A stretch of DNA of 64,000 nucleotides, taken from contig PNMZ01000002.1 of assembly GCA_013823945.1 (NCBI GenBank), positions 248,001 through 312,000 on the forward strand. The letters are read 5' to 3'. Origin of the DNA: a bacterium. GTDB lineage: Bacteria > Armatimonadota > Fimbriimonadia > Fimbriimonadales > Fimbriimonadaceae. A model generated the notes under the pieces. The model worked only from the letters and a program-made list of their open reading frames with translations. It made no database searches and was not told the DNA's origin. Shown piece by piece: positions 43,197 through 51,667 of this stretch. Each line of letters begins with the position of its first letter. Position 1 is the stretch's first letter. The position numbers were made by a program, and so were the translations under genes.

Positions 43197-45872
43197 TTAT
43201 GGGGCTTCCTCAGGTTCCAAGATTTCGGCGATAGACTTAGCCATCGCTTTGAGATGGAGGGTTGTCATTTGATCGAGCCCTGGTTGTTTTAGTTTAGCCG
43301 CGATTTGGGGTTGGAGAGTTTCCAGCCAGAGATTGGCGATGAGTTTTCCATCGGGGTGTATGGTTCCCGCTTCAGCGTCAACTTGGTTGATCAGATTTTC
43401 GAGTGAGTAGGTTTGGAGGTCACGGCGGAGTGGTGTAATTGACCCGGGTTTGGTCAACTCAGCGAAAATGCCCTCGACGAATAGCTTGTAGTGGGTTTGC
43501 AGGGTGTATTTTGGTTGATTGCCCTTGAGCTTGAATTCGTTCTCCAAGATATTGGCAATTCGATCTGGACTCATGAGGTCAGCGGCGGTCAGCATTTGCT
43601 GGGTTGCGATGTAGTTGCGGAGAGGGGCATTGTAATCGCTCCCTCCAGCATTGGGGTCTTGAGCCATGTTCAGAAGCACCTCTTGACTTAAATTGAGGGA
43701 GTTGACGCTCAGGGCCGTATCCATGATGAAGTTCATCGCATCGGTTTGCTGCTTTGCGCTTACTGGTTGGAGATTTGGCATTTCACTGGTATCTCCTCGG
43801 AGATGGCGTCGGAATTCGATTCCACCGATGGTTCGAGATGCCACAGAAGCGTTGCGGAAGGTTGTCCGAATGGTTCGCAGGAGGAGGCTATTTCGACGGG
43901 CGTAGCTCTCTCCGAAGCTGGTGGCGTTATTGATCGCATAGTTTCGGAGGAGGGTGGCGGCTCGATCGTTGACTTTAAGCGATTCGACGAGGTCGGAGCC
44001 GAGATCCCAACGGACGCTGAGAGGATTGAGGCCGTCGGCATCTTCATCGGTGAGGTAGAGCAAACCAGGTTGACCGTATTTGCGGGCGATCTCTCCGAGG
44101 GTGAATTTTTCGCCTTCGGTTGTTCGATTTGTAATCTCGCTGTAGCCGTACTCGATGGCCCAGTTGTCATATGGTCCAACGACGGGGTTGTAGTAGCCAG
44201 GGTGACCTTCGAGAATCGCAACGAGGTTAAGGGGGGTGTAATCCATAACGCTTGCGGCAACGGCGGAATTCTTGATGCCTTCGTAATCTTTGAGGTCTTG
44301 CGTTGACTTGTAGGTTGATGCAGCAAAGTTGTGTCGCAGACCAAGACAGTGCCCAACTTCGTGGGCGACAAGGTCGGCAACCATGAGTCGGACATATTCT
44401 TTTTCGTCGACGGGAACACCCTTGGCTTTCATCAAGTTGTAGGCGAAAGCGGCATTTTCGGCAAGTCCGTTGGCATGATTGCAGTTCGTCCGACTAAATC
44501 CGTGCTTGTGGAGTGTTGGGTCAACTTGGGTTTGAATCAGAGATTCTTTGGACTCCGAATCGAACCACGGTTTGTGTTGAGTACGACCGATGACTTCGTC
44601 TCGGAATTCCGTGAATGCACCGGCGGGGTAGTTAGCATCAATGGTCACGCCAGAATTCAAGATTTCTCCGGTGATGGGGTCGGGCCGGAACCATGCGACT
44701 GCATAGGCTTGGTCGGTGGTCATCGTCCATCGGACGACGTTATAGCGACCATCAGCATGGTTGAAATCATCGTGATTCGGGGCATCTCTAACAACGAGAG
44801 CGTTTTTGAACCCAGCTTTTTCGAAAGCGGATTGCCAATAGAGGATGCCATCACGGACGCCTTGACGGTAGTACTCGGGGATTGAGTCATCTAGGTACCA
44901 AACGATCGGTTTAACCGGTTCGGACAGTGCGGCGGAGGGGTCTTTCTTCTTGAGGTTATAGCGTTGGATCAGACGGGTTGTTCGGTCGGGAGTATTGAAC
45001 TTAGCGACGTCGAAGAAGTCTGTAGTGAAATAGCCGACTCGGGGATCGGCGAGTCGGGGTTGGTAGCCAGTATCGCGGCGAAACCAGAGATTGTAGTTGA
45101 TGGTGAGGGGAAGGCTTCGCGAATCGGCTAGGGGCGGGCCGGAGATTCCAAACAGGGCCGCGAGGAGCGCAGCAAGGCCACCGTCATCACCCCCGCCAAG
45201 TTTTTTGAAATGGAGTTGATACCGAACGACGGAGTTTTCGGGGAAACTGCGGATTGACTCGACGGCAAAGTTTTGCTTGTCGGGAATGTATCCTGGTCCA
45301 GCGACTCCGGTTGCCGAACGAACGTTGAAGAGTTCACCGTGGAAGAAGTCGGTCGCGTTGATAAGGATGAGTTTTTTGATCGGGTCCTCTGCTTCGATGG
45401 AGTAGTTTTCGAGAATTGCGTGAGGGAATGATCTTTCACTTGTCGTGGCCAAAGGGTTTGACTTGTCGAATCGATACTTGAGATTTGGTTTGACGAGCTG
45501 AATGTCTTCGGCGGGTCCACGTCGGAATTCGAACACGTCTATTGCATCGGCGTTGAGGGGGTCTCCGGCTTGGAGGCCATCGGTACCGACACCCACGGCA
45601 ATGGTGGCTTGGGCGCAGAAAAGCTTGCCGAGTTGATCGTGGGTGAGTTCGATGAGGATTTCGTTCTTGCGTTGATAAAATGTGAAATCGCCAGTGAATT
45701 TCTTGAGATCTTTGATTTTCTCAGCGTATTTTTGGGCGGCTTTTTGATCTTCGGTGAGTTCTGGTTTGGCGGGTTGCTCTTGGGGCTTGGTTTCGGGTTT
45801 TGATTGAGCGGGGGCGAGGGATGGTGTTCCGAGAATTGCGGCAAGGGCTAGAACGGCGAGAAGATTGCGCAT
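43197..45872 (-). CDS. Zinc-dependent metalloprotease (DUF5117/DUF5118 type), secreted
   Basis: An 891-residue exported metallopeptidase. A signal peptide (RNLLAVLALAAILGTPSLAPA) and a Pro/Gln/Glu-rich linker are followed by a DUF5118/DUF5117-like region (LKKFTGDFTFYQRKNEILIELTHDQLGKLFCAQA). The metzincin-type zinc site HEVGHCLGLRHNF lies at about residue 504, with the downstream Met-turn region near AASVMDYTPLN. The long C-terminal part is characteristic of this family, common in Bacteroidota, Acidobacteriota and Armatimonadota. Probably an extracellular or periplasmic protease. Start ATG 45872. Confidence 0.9.
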   Translation of the reverse strand: MRNLLAVLALAAILGTPSLAPAQSKPETKPQEQPAKPELTEDQKAAQKYAEKIKDLKKFTGDFTFYQRKNEILIELTHDQLGKLFCAQATIAVGVGTDGLQAGDPLNADAIDVFEFRRGPAEDIQLVKPNLKYRFDKSNPLATTSERSFPHAILENYSIEAEDPIKKLILINATDFFHGELFNVRSATGVAGPGYIPDKQNFAVESIRSFPENSVVRYQLHFKKLGGGDDGGLAALLAALFGISGPPLADSRSLPLTINYNLWFRRDTGYQPRLADPRVGYFTTDFFDVAKFNTPDRTTRLIQRYNLKKKDPSAALSEPVKPIVWYLDDSIPEYYRQGVRDGILYWQSAFEKAGFKNALVVRDAPNHDDFNHADGRYNVVRWTMTTDQAYAVAWFRPDPITGEILNSGVTIDANYPAGAFTEFRDEVIGRTQHKPWFDSESKESLIQTQVDPTLHKHGFSRTNCNHANGLAENAAFAYNLMKAKGVPVDEKEYVRLMVADLVAHEVGHCLGLRHNFAASTYKSTQDLKDYEGIKNSAVAASVMDYTPLNLVAILEGHPGYYNPVVGPYDNWAIEYGYSEITNRTTEGEKFTLGEIARKYGQPGLLYLTDEDADGLNPLSVRWDLGSDLVESLKVNDRAATLLRNYAINNATSFGESYARRNSLLLRTIRTTFRNASVASRTIGGIEFRRHLRGDTSEMPNLQPVSAKQQTDAMNFIMDTALSVNSLNLSQEVLLNMAQDPNAGGSDYNAPLRNYIATQQMLTAADLMSPDRIANILENEFKLKGNQPKYTLQTHYKLFVEGIFAELTKPGSITPLRRDLQTYSLENLINQVDAEAGTIHPDGKLIANLWLETLQPQIAAKLKQPGLDQMTTLHLKAMAKSIAEILEPEEAP

Positions 45873-45936
45873 AGCGGTTGGGATATTTTGGACGAGTTGA
45901 GGTTCAAAAAACCAGATTTGGTAGCGATTGAGTCCA

Positions 45937-45977
45937 AATAAAAAACTCCGGAAAACACGGCGGGTGTTCCGGAGTTT
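45937..45977 (-). terminator. Terminator after tatA
   Basis: Minus-strand 10-bp stem (45968-45977 with 45943-45952; AAACTCCGGA/TCCGGAGTTT), further extended by CAC/GTG, followed by TTTTTATTT. It lies 20 bases beyond the tatA stop. Confidence 0.88.
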
Positions 45978-45997
45978 GTGATTGAGTTCCAGCTTAA

Positions 45998-46219
45998 TTA
46001 GTTAGCTTTTGCGTTGGGCTCGTCGTCATCGACGGTTTTGAGTTCATCAAATGAGCGTTTGCCTTCTTCGACACCTTTTTTGAATTCGCCCATGCCCCGA
46101 CCGAGTCCGCGCATCATTTGGGGAATTTTTGCTCCGCCAAAGAATAGTAGGATGAGGACGCCGATGGCGATGAGCTCGGGGGTGCCAAGAAATGCGATGC
46201 TGTTGAGGAGAATGCTCAT
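45998..46219 (-). CDS. tatA: Sec-independent protein translocase TatA/E
   Basis: A 73-residue Tat pore component: a short periplasmic start, one membrane helix (TPELIAIGVLILLFFGGAKIP), then an amphipathic helix with the family pattern LPxLARGLGxGxxEFKK (here IPQMMRGLGRGMGEFKKGVEEGK) and an acidic tail. It exports folded proteins with twin-arginine signals, such as the DUF1552 protein at 9886. tatC is not in the window. Monocistronic with its own terminator. Confidence 0.96.
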   Translation of the reverse strand: MSILLNSIAFLGTPELIAIGVLILLFFGGAKIPQMMRGLGRGMGEFKKGVEEGKRSFDELKTVDDDEPNAKAN

Positions 46220-46259
46220 GGTTTTAATTCCGCCGCTTTAGGTTATTATACGGTGGTTT

Positions 46260-46285
46260 GCCCCTGAACTAGACGGTTCAGGGGC
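46260..46285. other. 10-bp palindromic hairpin downstream of a pilin-like gene
   Basis: Arms GCCCCTGAAC (46260-46269) and GTTCAGGGGC (46276-46285) with a six-base loop, 18 bases after the stop of the minus-strand gene at 46304. No clear T-run, so a Rho-independent role is doubtful. Confidence 0.5.
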
Positions 46286-46303
46286 GGTTTGGTTCAATTT
46301 TGC

Positions 46304-46942
46304 TTATTGATTGATGTCAACTTTGGTCTTTTTGCCGGTTTGATCGGTGACGACCATTTCACCGTCCGTACCCATTCGGTACCACCCTCGGGGTTGGCCC
46401 ATCATTTTAGGGGAATCCTTGAAATCTTTCTCCTTGAACGGCTCAGCGATGTTGCGTCCGGTGGATGTTGTTTCAAAGAACATTACTGTATCGGCAGGAT
46501 CTTTGAGATCCGTGATCTTTTTGCCCGCGATTTCGGGGTTGTATGCGATGTACGTGTTTACACCCGTGGTGCTACATTTGAAGTCACCGGATATGTCGCT
46601 CACGTTGCCCCAATCTTTCATTGGGCCAGGGGCGTCCTTCAACTCATCCTTCATGCTAGTTGAGTGCTTGGTGTAGTAGGGAGCAAGTTCATCCTGCCAA
46701 GACTCGGCGGGCGGGAAGACACCCTTCTCTCTGACGTATTCGTCCATCGCTTTATCGAGCGTGGCGAGGGAGAACATGCACGGAAACATATCTTTTGTTT
46801 GGTTGAAAACGGTTGCAGTCATCGCACCAAATGCGATGATAGCGATACAGCAGAATGCGCCGAGGGCAACGAAAATCCAAACGAGGGGGTTAGTCCCTTG
46901 CTTTTTGGGGACACCCATTCCAGGGGGCGGAGCATAAGTCAT
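46304..46942 (-). CDS. Pilin-like single-pass membrane protein
   Basis: A 212-residue protein. A short Pro/Gly-rich cytoplasmic start (YAPPPGMGVPKKQGTNP) is followed by one helix (LVWIFVALGAFCCIAIIAFGAM) and an extracellular domain. That domain carries the pattern LDKAMDEYVREKGVFPPAESWQDELAPYY and DPADTVMFFETTSTGRN, which resembles globular domains of the DUF1559 / H-X9-DG pseudopilins. There is no class III prepilin cleavage site, so it is probably a membrane-anchored relative rather than a pilus subunit. Start ATG 46942, divergent from selA. Confidence 0.68.
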   Translation of the reverse strand: MTYAPPPGMGVPKKQGTNPLVWIFVALGAFCCIAIIAFGAMTATVFNQTKDMFPCMFSLATLDKAMDEYVREKGVFPPAESWQDELAPYYTKHSTSMKDELKDAPGPMKDWGNVSDISGDFKCSTTGVNTYIAYNPEIAGKKITDLKDPADTVMFFETTSTGRNIAEPFKEKDFKDSPKMMGQPRGWYRMGTDGEMVVTDQTGKKTKVDINQ

Positions 46943-46982
46943 TTCAATAGAATATACCGAAGTGAGATAGACTCAGGTTGCA

Positions 46983-48290
46983 ATGAACCTTGAGAAGTCT
47001 TATCCGCCGGGTGTTGACAAGTTGGCGAGATTGATCAACGATGATGCCGATTTGCATGTTTATGCGGTGATGGCGGCACGGGAGGCAGTTCAGGCGAATG
47101 GAGATTGGGAAGCGATGGCTCGAGAACGGTTTTTGCGGCGCGTTTCGCCGGGATTATCTCCGGTGATCAACATGAGCGGGGTGGTTTTGCACACGGGACT
47201 AGGGCGAGCCAGGTTGGCTCCCGAGGTTGCGGATGCGGTGGCGAGTGCGGCGGGTAGTCACTCGCCGGTTGAGTATGATTTGGACTCTGGTCAGCGTGGG
47301 GATCGCCAGGATCATGTTCGGTGGTTACTCACGGAATTGACAGGCGCGGAGGATGCGCTGGTGGTGAATAATTGTGCGGCGGCAGTCGTATTGGCTCTAT
47401 CGGCGGTGGCGGGAGGGGGTGTGGTTGCGCTTTCTCGGGGGCAGATGGTGGAGATCGGTGGTCACTTCAGGATGCCGGACATTATTAAGATGTCGGGGTG
47501 TCAGTTGGTGGAGGTGGGGTGTACAAACCGAACGCATCTCATTGATTTTGAGACGGCGATGGGTGAAGAGCCGGGAGTACTTTTGCGCTGTCATCAGAGC
47601 AATTTTGCTCAAGTAGGTTTTGTGAGTCAGCCAGATCCCGCTGAGCTCGCTCAATTGGCGAAATCGAGAGGTTGGCGATTTGTGGATGACTTGGGGAGCG
47701 GTTGCTTGGTGGATACAGTTCGATATGGATTACCGAAAGAGCGGACGTTGCGGGAGGCGGTCAGTGATGGGGCTGATTTGGTTTTGGCGAGCGGGGACAA
47801 ACTTTTGGGTGGCCCTCAGGCGGGGATTTTAGTCGGTAGTCGCGAAATGATTGGACTCTGTAAAGCCCATCCATTGGCGCGGGCGATGAGGGTAGATAAG
47901 TTGACACTTGCGGGTCTGGAAGCAACATTGCGGATGTACTTGGAGGGGCGGGAGACGGAGATTCCGGTTTGGGCGGCGTGCTCGAAGTCCTTGGATGAGA
48001 TTCGGCGGGATTGTTTGGCATTGAAGAAGGCTTGGGGATCAGGAGTTGTTGGTATTGGTACGACTGAACTCGGTGGTGGGAGTTTTCCGGGGGTTGGAGT
48101 GCCAACTTGGCGATTCGGACTGGGGACAGGTACAGAGGATGTCGCAAGGCGTTTGAGAAAAGCGGGGATTATTGGACGGATCGAAGATGGTCAGATTTGG
48201 CTTGATCCGAGGACGGCTACTACTGAGGAGATTCGGGAGGCCCGTTGGGTTTTGAAGGCAATCCGGGAGAATGAATCAGATGAGATTTGA
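46983..48290 (+). CDS. selA: L-seryl-tRNA(Sec) selenium transferase (SelA)
   Basis: A 435-residue PLP enzyme that converts Ser-tRNA(Sec) to Sec-tRNA(Sec) using selenophosphate. It shows SPVINMSGVVLHTGLGRARLA, LSRGQMVEIGGHFRMPDIIKMSGCQLVEVGCTNRTH, CHQSNFAQVGFV, the PLP lysine in LASGDKLLGGPQAGILVG (~272), and AMRVDKLTLAGLEATLRMYL. All core motifs of SelA are present, though single positions differ from the usual consensus (INMSG for INATG, VGCTN for VGTTN). A SelA-like enzyme of other function cannot be excluded because selB, selC and selD are not in the window. Two small genes overlap its end in tandem. Confidence 0.88.
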   Translation: MNLEKSYPPGVDKLARLINDDADLHVYAVMAAREAVQANGDWEAMARERFLRRVSPGLSPVINMSGVVLHTGLGRARLAPEVADAVASAAGSHSPVEYDLDSGQRGDRQDHVRWLLTELTGAEDALVVNNCAAAVVLALSAVAGGGVVALSRGQMVEIGGHFRMPDIIKMSGCQLVEVGCTNRTHLIDFETAMGEEPGVLLRCHQSNFAQVGFVSQPDPAELAQLAKSRGWRFVDDLGSGCLVDTVRYGLPKERTLREAVSDGADLVLASGDKLLGGPQAGILVGSREMIGLCKAHPLARAMRVDKLTLAGLEATLRMYLEGRETEIPVWAACSKSLDEIRRDCLALKKAWGSGVVGIGTTELGGGSFPGVGVPTWRFGLGTGTEDVARRLRKAGIIGRIEDGQIWLDPRTATTEEIREARWVLKAIRENESDEI

Positions 48291-48750
48291 TATAGAGCGA
48301 GCAGAAGGGGCGCGGATGACGGCACTGGGGGCGGAAAGTGAACTGTGGCTGAGATATTTGAGGATTCGGGACTGGGTGATGAAGCTGGGGCCGGTTATGG
48401 GAATGAAGCCGGAGGATGAGCTGGGCTGGCGGACGTTTGTTTTGGTCGTGGACTGCTTTCCGGGGGAACCAGAGGATCAGGAACTCGAAGCGGAGGCTAC
48501 GGCTTTTCTCAGGGAATGGATGAAGCCTGGGCATCCAGCTTTGCTTGATTCGCATGAGGCGGTTTTGCTGCTTGATGAGTTGATGGAGCAGGAGAAGATT
48601 CCGGCGGATGAGGCACTCGACCGGATGGGGAATTTGAAGGAATTGCCGCTGAGCGATGAGGTGATGGCGGGTTTGATGGCGGTTGTTCCGCAACCGGAGC
48701 CAGACATGATGGCGATTCCGGAGGACGTTCTTGGCACGAACGAGATCTGA
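48280..48750 (+). CDS. Helical protein, paralogue 1 of a selA-linked pair (unknown function)
   Basis: A ~156-residue, acidic, all-helical protein. It overlaps the selA stop; ATG 48280 (MRFDIERAEG) is used, with an in-frame ATG at 48271. The central part WVMKLGPVMGMKPEDELGWRTFVLVVDCF is similar to the next gene's VMVVAMGDALGMDEAELWGWRTVLVVGEA. Both share LREWM/LPEWM further on, so the two are paralogues. The helix pattern resembles HD/HD-GYP domains (LxLxxxLGLxxxEXXXLRxAALLHDIG) but lacks the His-Asp pair. Function unknown; tight overlap implies co-expression with selA. Confidence 0.68.
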   Translation: MRFDIERAEGARMTALGAESELWLRYLRIRDWVMKLGPVMGMKPEDELGWRTFVLVVDCFPGEPEDQELEAEATAFLREWMKPGHPALLDSHEAVLLLDELMEQEKIPADEALDRMGNLKELPLSDEVMAGLMAVVPQPEPDMMAIPEDVLGTNEI

Positions 48751-49135
48751 GGTTTTGCGGGGGTTGGCGGTTGACTCTGGCGCAGTTGACCGGATTGATC
48801 GACTCCAGGTGATGGTCGTGGCGATGGGGGACGCCCTTGGGATGGATGAGGCGGAACTGTGGGGGTGGCGGACGGTCTTAGTTGTGGGAGAAGCAGGCCA
48901 GAGTTTGGGGGCGGAAGCGTTTGGGGAGATTTTGCCGGAGTGGATGGAAACTCGGGAGGAATATTTGTTCCGGCAGAGTTGTTTGGTAGCGGAAGCTTGG
49001 GATTCGGCGTGGCTGGCGGATGAGGAGGATTTGCGACGGGTGGTTGTCGGTGCCGTGGGGTCGGCAGTTGACGAACGGGTTTTGTCGGCGTTTGAGTCGG
49101 TGGTAGATGCGATTGTGCCGCTGAGGAAGGGGTGA
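48731..49135 (+). CDS. Helical protein, paralogue 2 of a selA-linked pair (unknown function)
   Basis: A 134-residue acidic helical protein starting with TTG 48731 (ARTRSEVLRGLAV), overlapping the previous gene by 20 bases. Its middle shares GM-x-x-x-EL-x-GWRT-x-LVV and the EWM motif with the upstream paralogue, and both continue into a helix ending near Leu/Ala-rich stretches (RQSCLVAEAWDSAWLADEED). No metal-binding HD pair, no helix-turn-helix and no signal peptide. Possibly a pair of regulatory or scaffold proteins. The unit selA-48280-48731 looks like one operon with coupled translation. Confidence 0.65.
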   Translation: MARTRSEVLRGLAVDSGAVDRIDRLQVMVVAMGDALGMDEAELWGWRTVLVVGEAGQSLGAEAFGEILPEWMETREEYLFRQSCLVAEAWDSAWLADEEDLRRVVVGAVGSAVDERVLSAFESVVDAIVPLRKG

Positions 49136-49176
49136 TTTATTGTTCAACGGCTCATCGGGTAGGAATTCGAATATTA

Positions 49177-50424
49177 TTAGCTGAGCCAGTCTTGGGCCGC
49201 GGTATCTCCGGCAACAAAGCCGGTGGCCCAGGCGGCCTGAAGGTTGTATCCGCCGACAGGGCCAGCGATGTCGAGGACTTCACCGGCGAGGTAGAGCCCC
49301 TGGACGATTTGGGAACGCATGGTTTGGTTATCAACTTCATCCAGGCTGACGCCTCCGGCAACGACTTCACCTTTATCGAGAATGACTTCTTCCACTTCGC
49401 CAATTTGCCAGAACTTCATGGTTTGGGCAAGGATGTTGAGTTGTTTTTTGGAGACGGCTTGGGCTCGGGCATCTTCGGGGATTTCTGCCACGGCGAGAAG
49501 AAAGGGTGCAACTGAGTTAGGTACGAATTCTTCGACAATGGGGCGGATGAAGTGATTTGGTTTTTGGGCTTTGAAAGTTTGGAGATCGGATTGGAACTCT
49601 TCGAGTTTCACGGTTGGGAGAAGGTCAATTTCAAGGTTTGCGGCGGCGGTGTGCCAATGATCGCTGACCTCACGGGATATTCCGAGTGCGCATGGGCCGG
49701 AGACTCCGTGGTGGGTAAAGAGGAGGTCGCCTTGCCATCGGGCGATTTCTTTGTTGTTCACTCGAGCTTTGAGAATAATGTTTCGGAGAGAGACGCCCGC
49801 TTTGACGGCTTGCCGTTTGAGGCCGATCTCCATGGGGGCGAGGGCGGCGCGGATGGGGACGATGGTGTGACCGAGGGTTTTGGCCCAGGGGAATCCATCA
49901 CCCGTGGTGCCGGATCGTGGATAGCTGGAACCCCCAGTACAGAGAATGACGTGCTCGGTGGGGATGAGATCAGACTCGGTTCGCACTGCGGAAATTCTGC
50001 CTCCGGGGGCGACAATTTCGGTGACGGGGGAATGGAATTTGATCTTTACCCCGGCTTCATCGAGATAGGTGTGGAGGATGCGGACGACATCTTTGGCGGT
50101 TTGATCAACGGGGAAGATGCGGCCATCGGGGCGGGTGTAGACGCGGAGTCCCCGTTCGGTGAGCATGTCAATGATTCGCGTATTGAGGAATCGGTAACAG
50201 GCGGGGCGAATGAAATTTGCTTCGTTTTTGCGGAAAGCTTTCAGGACGTGCTCGATTGGGCCGTCGTGAGTGATGTTGCATTTCCCTCCGCCCGAGATGA
50301 GAATTTTTGTGCCGATGCGGTCGGTTTTTTCGAGAAGGAGTACGGGTACGCCTTGGGTCGCTAATGTGTGGCTCGCGATGATTCCGGCGGCTCCGGCCCC
50401 GATGACGACGACCGGTTGCTTCAT
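49177..50424 (-). CDS. HI0933/YhiN-family FAD-dependent oxidoreductase
   Basis: A 415-residue flavoprotein of the HI0933 (YhiN, BaiN-like) family. The N-terminal dinucleotide-binding GAGAAGIIAS and VLLLEKTDRIGTKILISGGGKCNITHDG are diagnostic. A central region carries LCTGGSSYPRSGTTGDGFPWAKTLGH, and the C-terminal FAD motif reads GLYLAGEVLDIAGPVGGYNLQAAWATGFVAG. Substrates of the family are unclear (aminoacetone or steroid-type dehydrogenation has been suggested), so only the cofactor is certain. Start ATG 50424. The C-terminus ends 38 bases from the convergent paralogue-2 gene. Confidence 0.92.
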   Translation of the reverse strand: MKQPVVVIGAGAAGIIASHTLATQGVPVLLLEKTDRIGTKILISGGGKCNITHDGPIEHVLKAFRKNEANFIRPACYRFLNTRIIDMLTERGLRVYTRPDGRIFPVDQTAKDVVRILHTYLDEAGVKIKFHSPVTEIVAPGGRISAVRTESDLIPTEHVILCTGGSSYPRSGTTGDGFPWAKTLGHTIVPIRAALAPMEIGLKRQAVKAGVSLRNIILKARVNNKEIARWQGDLLFTHHGVSGPCALGISREVSDHWHTAAANLEIDLLPTVKLEEFQSDLQTFKAQKPNHFIRPIVEEFVPNSVAPFLLAVAEIPEDARAQAVSKKQLNILAQTMKFWQIGEVEEVILDKGEVVAGGVSLDEVDNQTMRSQIVQGLYLAGEVLDIAGPVGGYNLQAAWATGFVAGDTAAQDWLS

Positions 50425-50448
50425 GTCATCCGCATGATACCGGGTGAC

Positions 50449-50841
50449 TTAAAGAAGGTTGTGGTTGGGTCGGGCTTGCCACCAATCCACATCGCGACCG
50501 CGGAAGGTTGGAGTTTGGCCGATCTGACGGGCATTGTAGACACCAGGAATTGGACCGACGGGCCACTTTTGCAGATATTGCCTTGTTACGAGGTTATTGT
50601 TGCTGCATCGCCCGGTCTGACCGCTCCGGAGTCCTTCTTCGAGAGCGCATCGGCTCTTGGCATCGTCAATTTGTTTGAGATTAGCGATGATGGTCTTGAG
50701 GCGTGTTGCCTTTCTGGCCTTGAGAAGATTTGGAACTGCGATGGCGAGAAGCATCCCGATGATCAGGATTACGACCATCACTTCCACGAGGGTGAAAGCT
50801 CTTGATTTTTGATTGGTCGTTTGGTTGAACAGCATCGGCAC
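50449..50841 (-). CDS. Type IV prepilin-like protein
   Basis: A 130-residue type IV pilin-like protein. A positively charged leader (LFNQTTNQKSRA) precedes the class III cleavage motif, here A/FTLVE, followed by the hydrophobic N-terminal helix (VMVVILIIGMLLAIAVPNLLKAR). The short globular part has the RLKTIIANLKQIDDAKSRCALEEG pattern and the C-terminal RDVDWWQARPNH. The usual Gly at position -1 is Ala, so processing by prepilin peptidase may be inefficient, although Ala is tolerated in some systems. It lies 24 bases upstream of the flavoprotein gene on the same strand, perhaps co-transcribed. Confidence 0.85.
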   Translation of the reverse strand: MPMLFNQTTNQKSRAFTLVEVMVVILIIGMLLAIAVPNLLKARKATRLKTIIANLKQIDDAKSRCALEEGLRSGQTGRCSNNNLVTRQYLQKWPVGPIPGVYNARQIGQTPTFRGRDVDWWQARPNHNLL

Positions 50842-50983
50842 TTCCGAAGGGGTCAGACTGACCCAGGTAAATGTTCGGATGCTGAATTAGTTGTCTTTAG
50901 TGATTTTTGCATTTGGGAGTGAACATGGTCAAAGGTATTGGAGAGGAGTAGGGTAACTTTCGCCATGGATCAGTTGGTTTTTC

Positions 50984-51667
50984 ATGGTCAGTTTTGGCAA
51001 AAAGAGTGCGGTTTCGAAACAAGAGTTTGCGATTGTTGGGCTTGGCCGGTTTGGAACAAGTCTGGGTCGGAAGCTCGTCGAGACGGGACATACGGTGTTG
51101 GGTTGTGACCGAGACCCGGGCTTGGTGCAACGCTATTCGCACCTCCTGACGCAGACAATCGCTTTAGATTCGACCGATGAAGAAGCTTTGAAAGAGATTG
51201 ACATCGTCAGTTACGATACGGTCGTGGTGGCAATTGGAACAAATTTTGAGGCTAATCTGTTAACATCTGTCGGCTTGAAGTCGCTTGGCGTTCGGAATTT
51301 GATCTGTAAAGCAACGACTGAGATGCAGCGTGACATTTTGCTGCGGGTTGGGGTTGACCGGGTGGTGCTGCCTGAGTTTGAGGCGGGGGAACGGCTTGCG
51401 ACTTTGATTACTTCGCCAACGGTGGTTTCACAAATGATACTGTGCCCCGGATACCGGATCAGTGAGGTGGCTGTACCGAAAGGGATGGTTGACCGGAGCT
51501 TGGAAGATGCAGATATCCAAGGGAGGTTTGGATTAACGGTGGTTGCATTGCAACGAGGCGCAAGCGTAATCCCGACACCGAAGAAGTCGACGGTTTTGCG
51601 TGAAGAAGATTTGTTGGTTGTTCTAGGTTCCGATGAAGCAGTTCAGAAACTCAGTAGCCACGTCTAG
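50984..51667 (+). CDS. Potassium uptake regulatory subunit (KtrA/TrkA-like)
   Basis: A 227-residue cytoplasmic gating ring protein of a Ktr-type K+ system. The RCK/TrkA_N domain has GLGRFGTSLGRKLVETGHTVLGCDRDPG (NAD(H)/ATP-binding), VVVAIGTNFEANLLTSVGLK and RVVLPEFEAGERLA. A TrkA_C domain (ISEVAVPKGMVDRSLEDADI...RGASVIPTPKK...EDLLVVLGSDEAV) follows. It overlaps the 5' end of the channel subunit gene by 35 bases, so the two are translated together and act as one complex. Start ATG 50984. Confidence 0.95.
   Translation: MVSFGKKSAVSKQEFAIVGLGRFGTSLGRKLVETGHTVLGCDRDPGLVQRYSHLLTQTIALDSTDEEALKEIDIVSYDTVVVAIGTNFEANLLTSVGLKSLGVRNLICKATTEMQRDILLRVGVDRVVLPEFEAGERLATLITSPTVVSQMILCPGYRISEVAVPKGMVDRSLEDADIQGRFGLTVVALQRGASVIPTPKKSTVLREEDLLVVLGSDEAVQKLSSHV

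Noticed and set aside
49552-50364. 270-residue + strand frame opposite the flavoprotein
   Set aside because: Shadow of the HI0933-family gene, whose FAD motifs are intact.
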